Shown piece after piece: positions 63,713 through 64,000 of a DNA stretch of 64,000 bases. The stretch spans positions 111,028 through 175,027 of the forward strand of contig JACEEZ010020519.1 in the NCBI GenBank assembly GCA_016584305.1, written 5' to 3'. Position 1 is the stretch's first letter. Each line of letters begins with the position of its first letter. This DNA is from Chionoecetes opilio (Eukaryota > Arthropoda > Malacostraca > Decapoda > Majidae). The notes under the pieces were generated by a model. That model ran no database searches. It saw only the letters and a program-made list of their open reading frames with translations, and was not told the DNA's origin. A program made the translations under genes and the position numbers.

Positions 63713-64000
63713 TGACAGCCACACCACTACAGGGTCTCTCACCACAGGGCACGCCCACGCCCACTCCACAACTGGTTTACTTGGTTTACTTGGTCTTGTT
63801 AAGAGGCAAAGCCTCACAGTCGTGGTGGTCCATCGCTACCCTCACTACACACCGTTTCTCAACACAACTGCTCGCTCCAACACACTATAGGCGTGAATCA
63901 CCACACGCCACTCCGCCACTCCACTCCTACACACGCCACTCCTTTCCGTGTGCAAACTTTTCTCGAAAGGCACAGCTGTCTTGCTGCACCCATAAAGGAT
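63713..64000. other. No feature recognised
   Basis: CAC/CTC-rich sequence (CGCCACTCCGCCACTCCACT). No gene or repeat recognised within the window. Confidence 0.35.

Overview
The window is repeat-dominated DNA from an animal nucleus, most likely an arthropod and probably a decapod crustacean. This is inferred from the mix of Tigger/pogo, hAT, Tc1 and Ty3/Gypsy elements, several non-LTR retrotransposon families, tRNA-derived SINEs, short TTAGG-like runs and long AT, GT and GGGT microsatellites. There is no bacterial-style gene organisation, rRNA, CRISPR array or free-standing tRNA gene. Family labels used here (LINE-A to LINE-E, SINE-1 to SINE-3, T1 to T9, MITE-K) are mine and apply only to this window.

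Host gene: three exon-like blocks on the minus strand (36953-37203, 24356-24442, 16099-16242) have proper splice borders and fit together in phase 0. They look like consecutive exons of one unidentified gene whose 12.5 kb and 8.1 kb introns are filled with transposons. A second possible coding block is an acidic ORF at 63306-63548.

Main finding: three divergent copies of one unusual DNA transposon (1660-4499, 33007-35677, 46337-48981). Each is 2.6-2.8 kb, has inverted ends starting TAGGGTG and carries a decayed transposase of about 740 residues with shared HWDxK, CFDTT, LACRHHVxE and VNDxAERG motifs. Two are flanked by perfect 8-bp target duplications, placing them near the hAT superfamily. 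A fourth, distantly related protein (52541-54566) shows the same order of motifs in altered form.

Layout: 1-370, end of a chimeric Tigger-like element (T1). 622-1622, Tigger remnant. 1660-4499, hAT-like copy A, inserted across the end of a second T1 copy whose two ends (4503 and 16012) share a private base change. Between those ends are nested a TIR element (4770-8386) holding a Tc1 palindrome, a TA-flanked element (8557-10249) holding a Tigger that carries a LINE piece, a near-complete LINE-C (10252-14070), a GGGT/GT microsatellite and SINEs. 16833-32236: more Tigger families, LINE pieces, a hAT foldback (22637-24321) and MITE-K. 32380-35860: a Tigger transposase split by hAT-like copy B. 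37480-38539: Tc1 remnant. 38835-40298: 24-bp and 43-bp tandem arrays between inverted ends. 41281-48981: LINE-B with a SINE inside, MITE-K, LINE-C, and a Gypsy/MITE-K/T6/hAT nest. 52541-54566: the related transposase cut by a CR1-like LINE. 54700-61700: known repeats appear with so many homopolymer and indel differences that poor base quality is likely. 61700-64000: mostly unique sequence and the acidic ORF.

Nearly all protein signal comes from broken transposable elements; only the exon blocks and possibly the last ORF look like host sequence.
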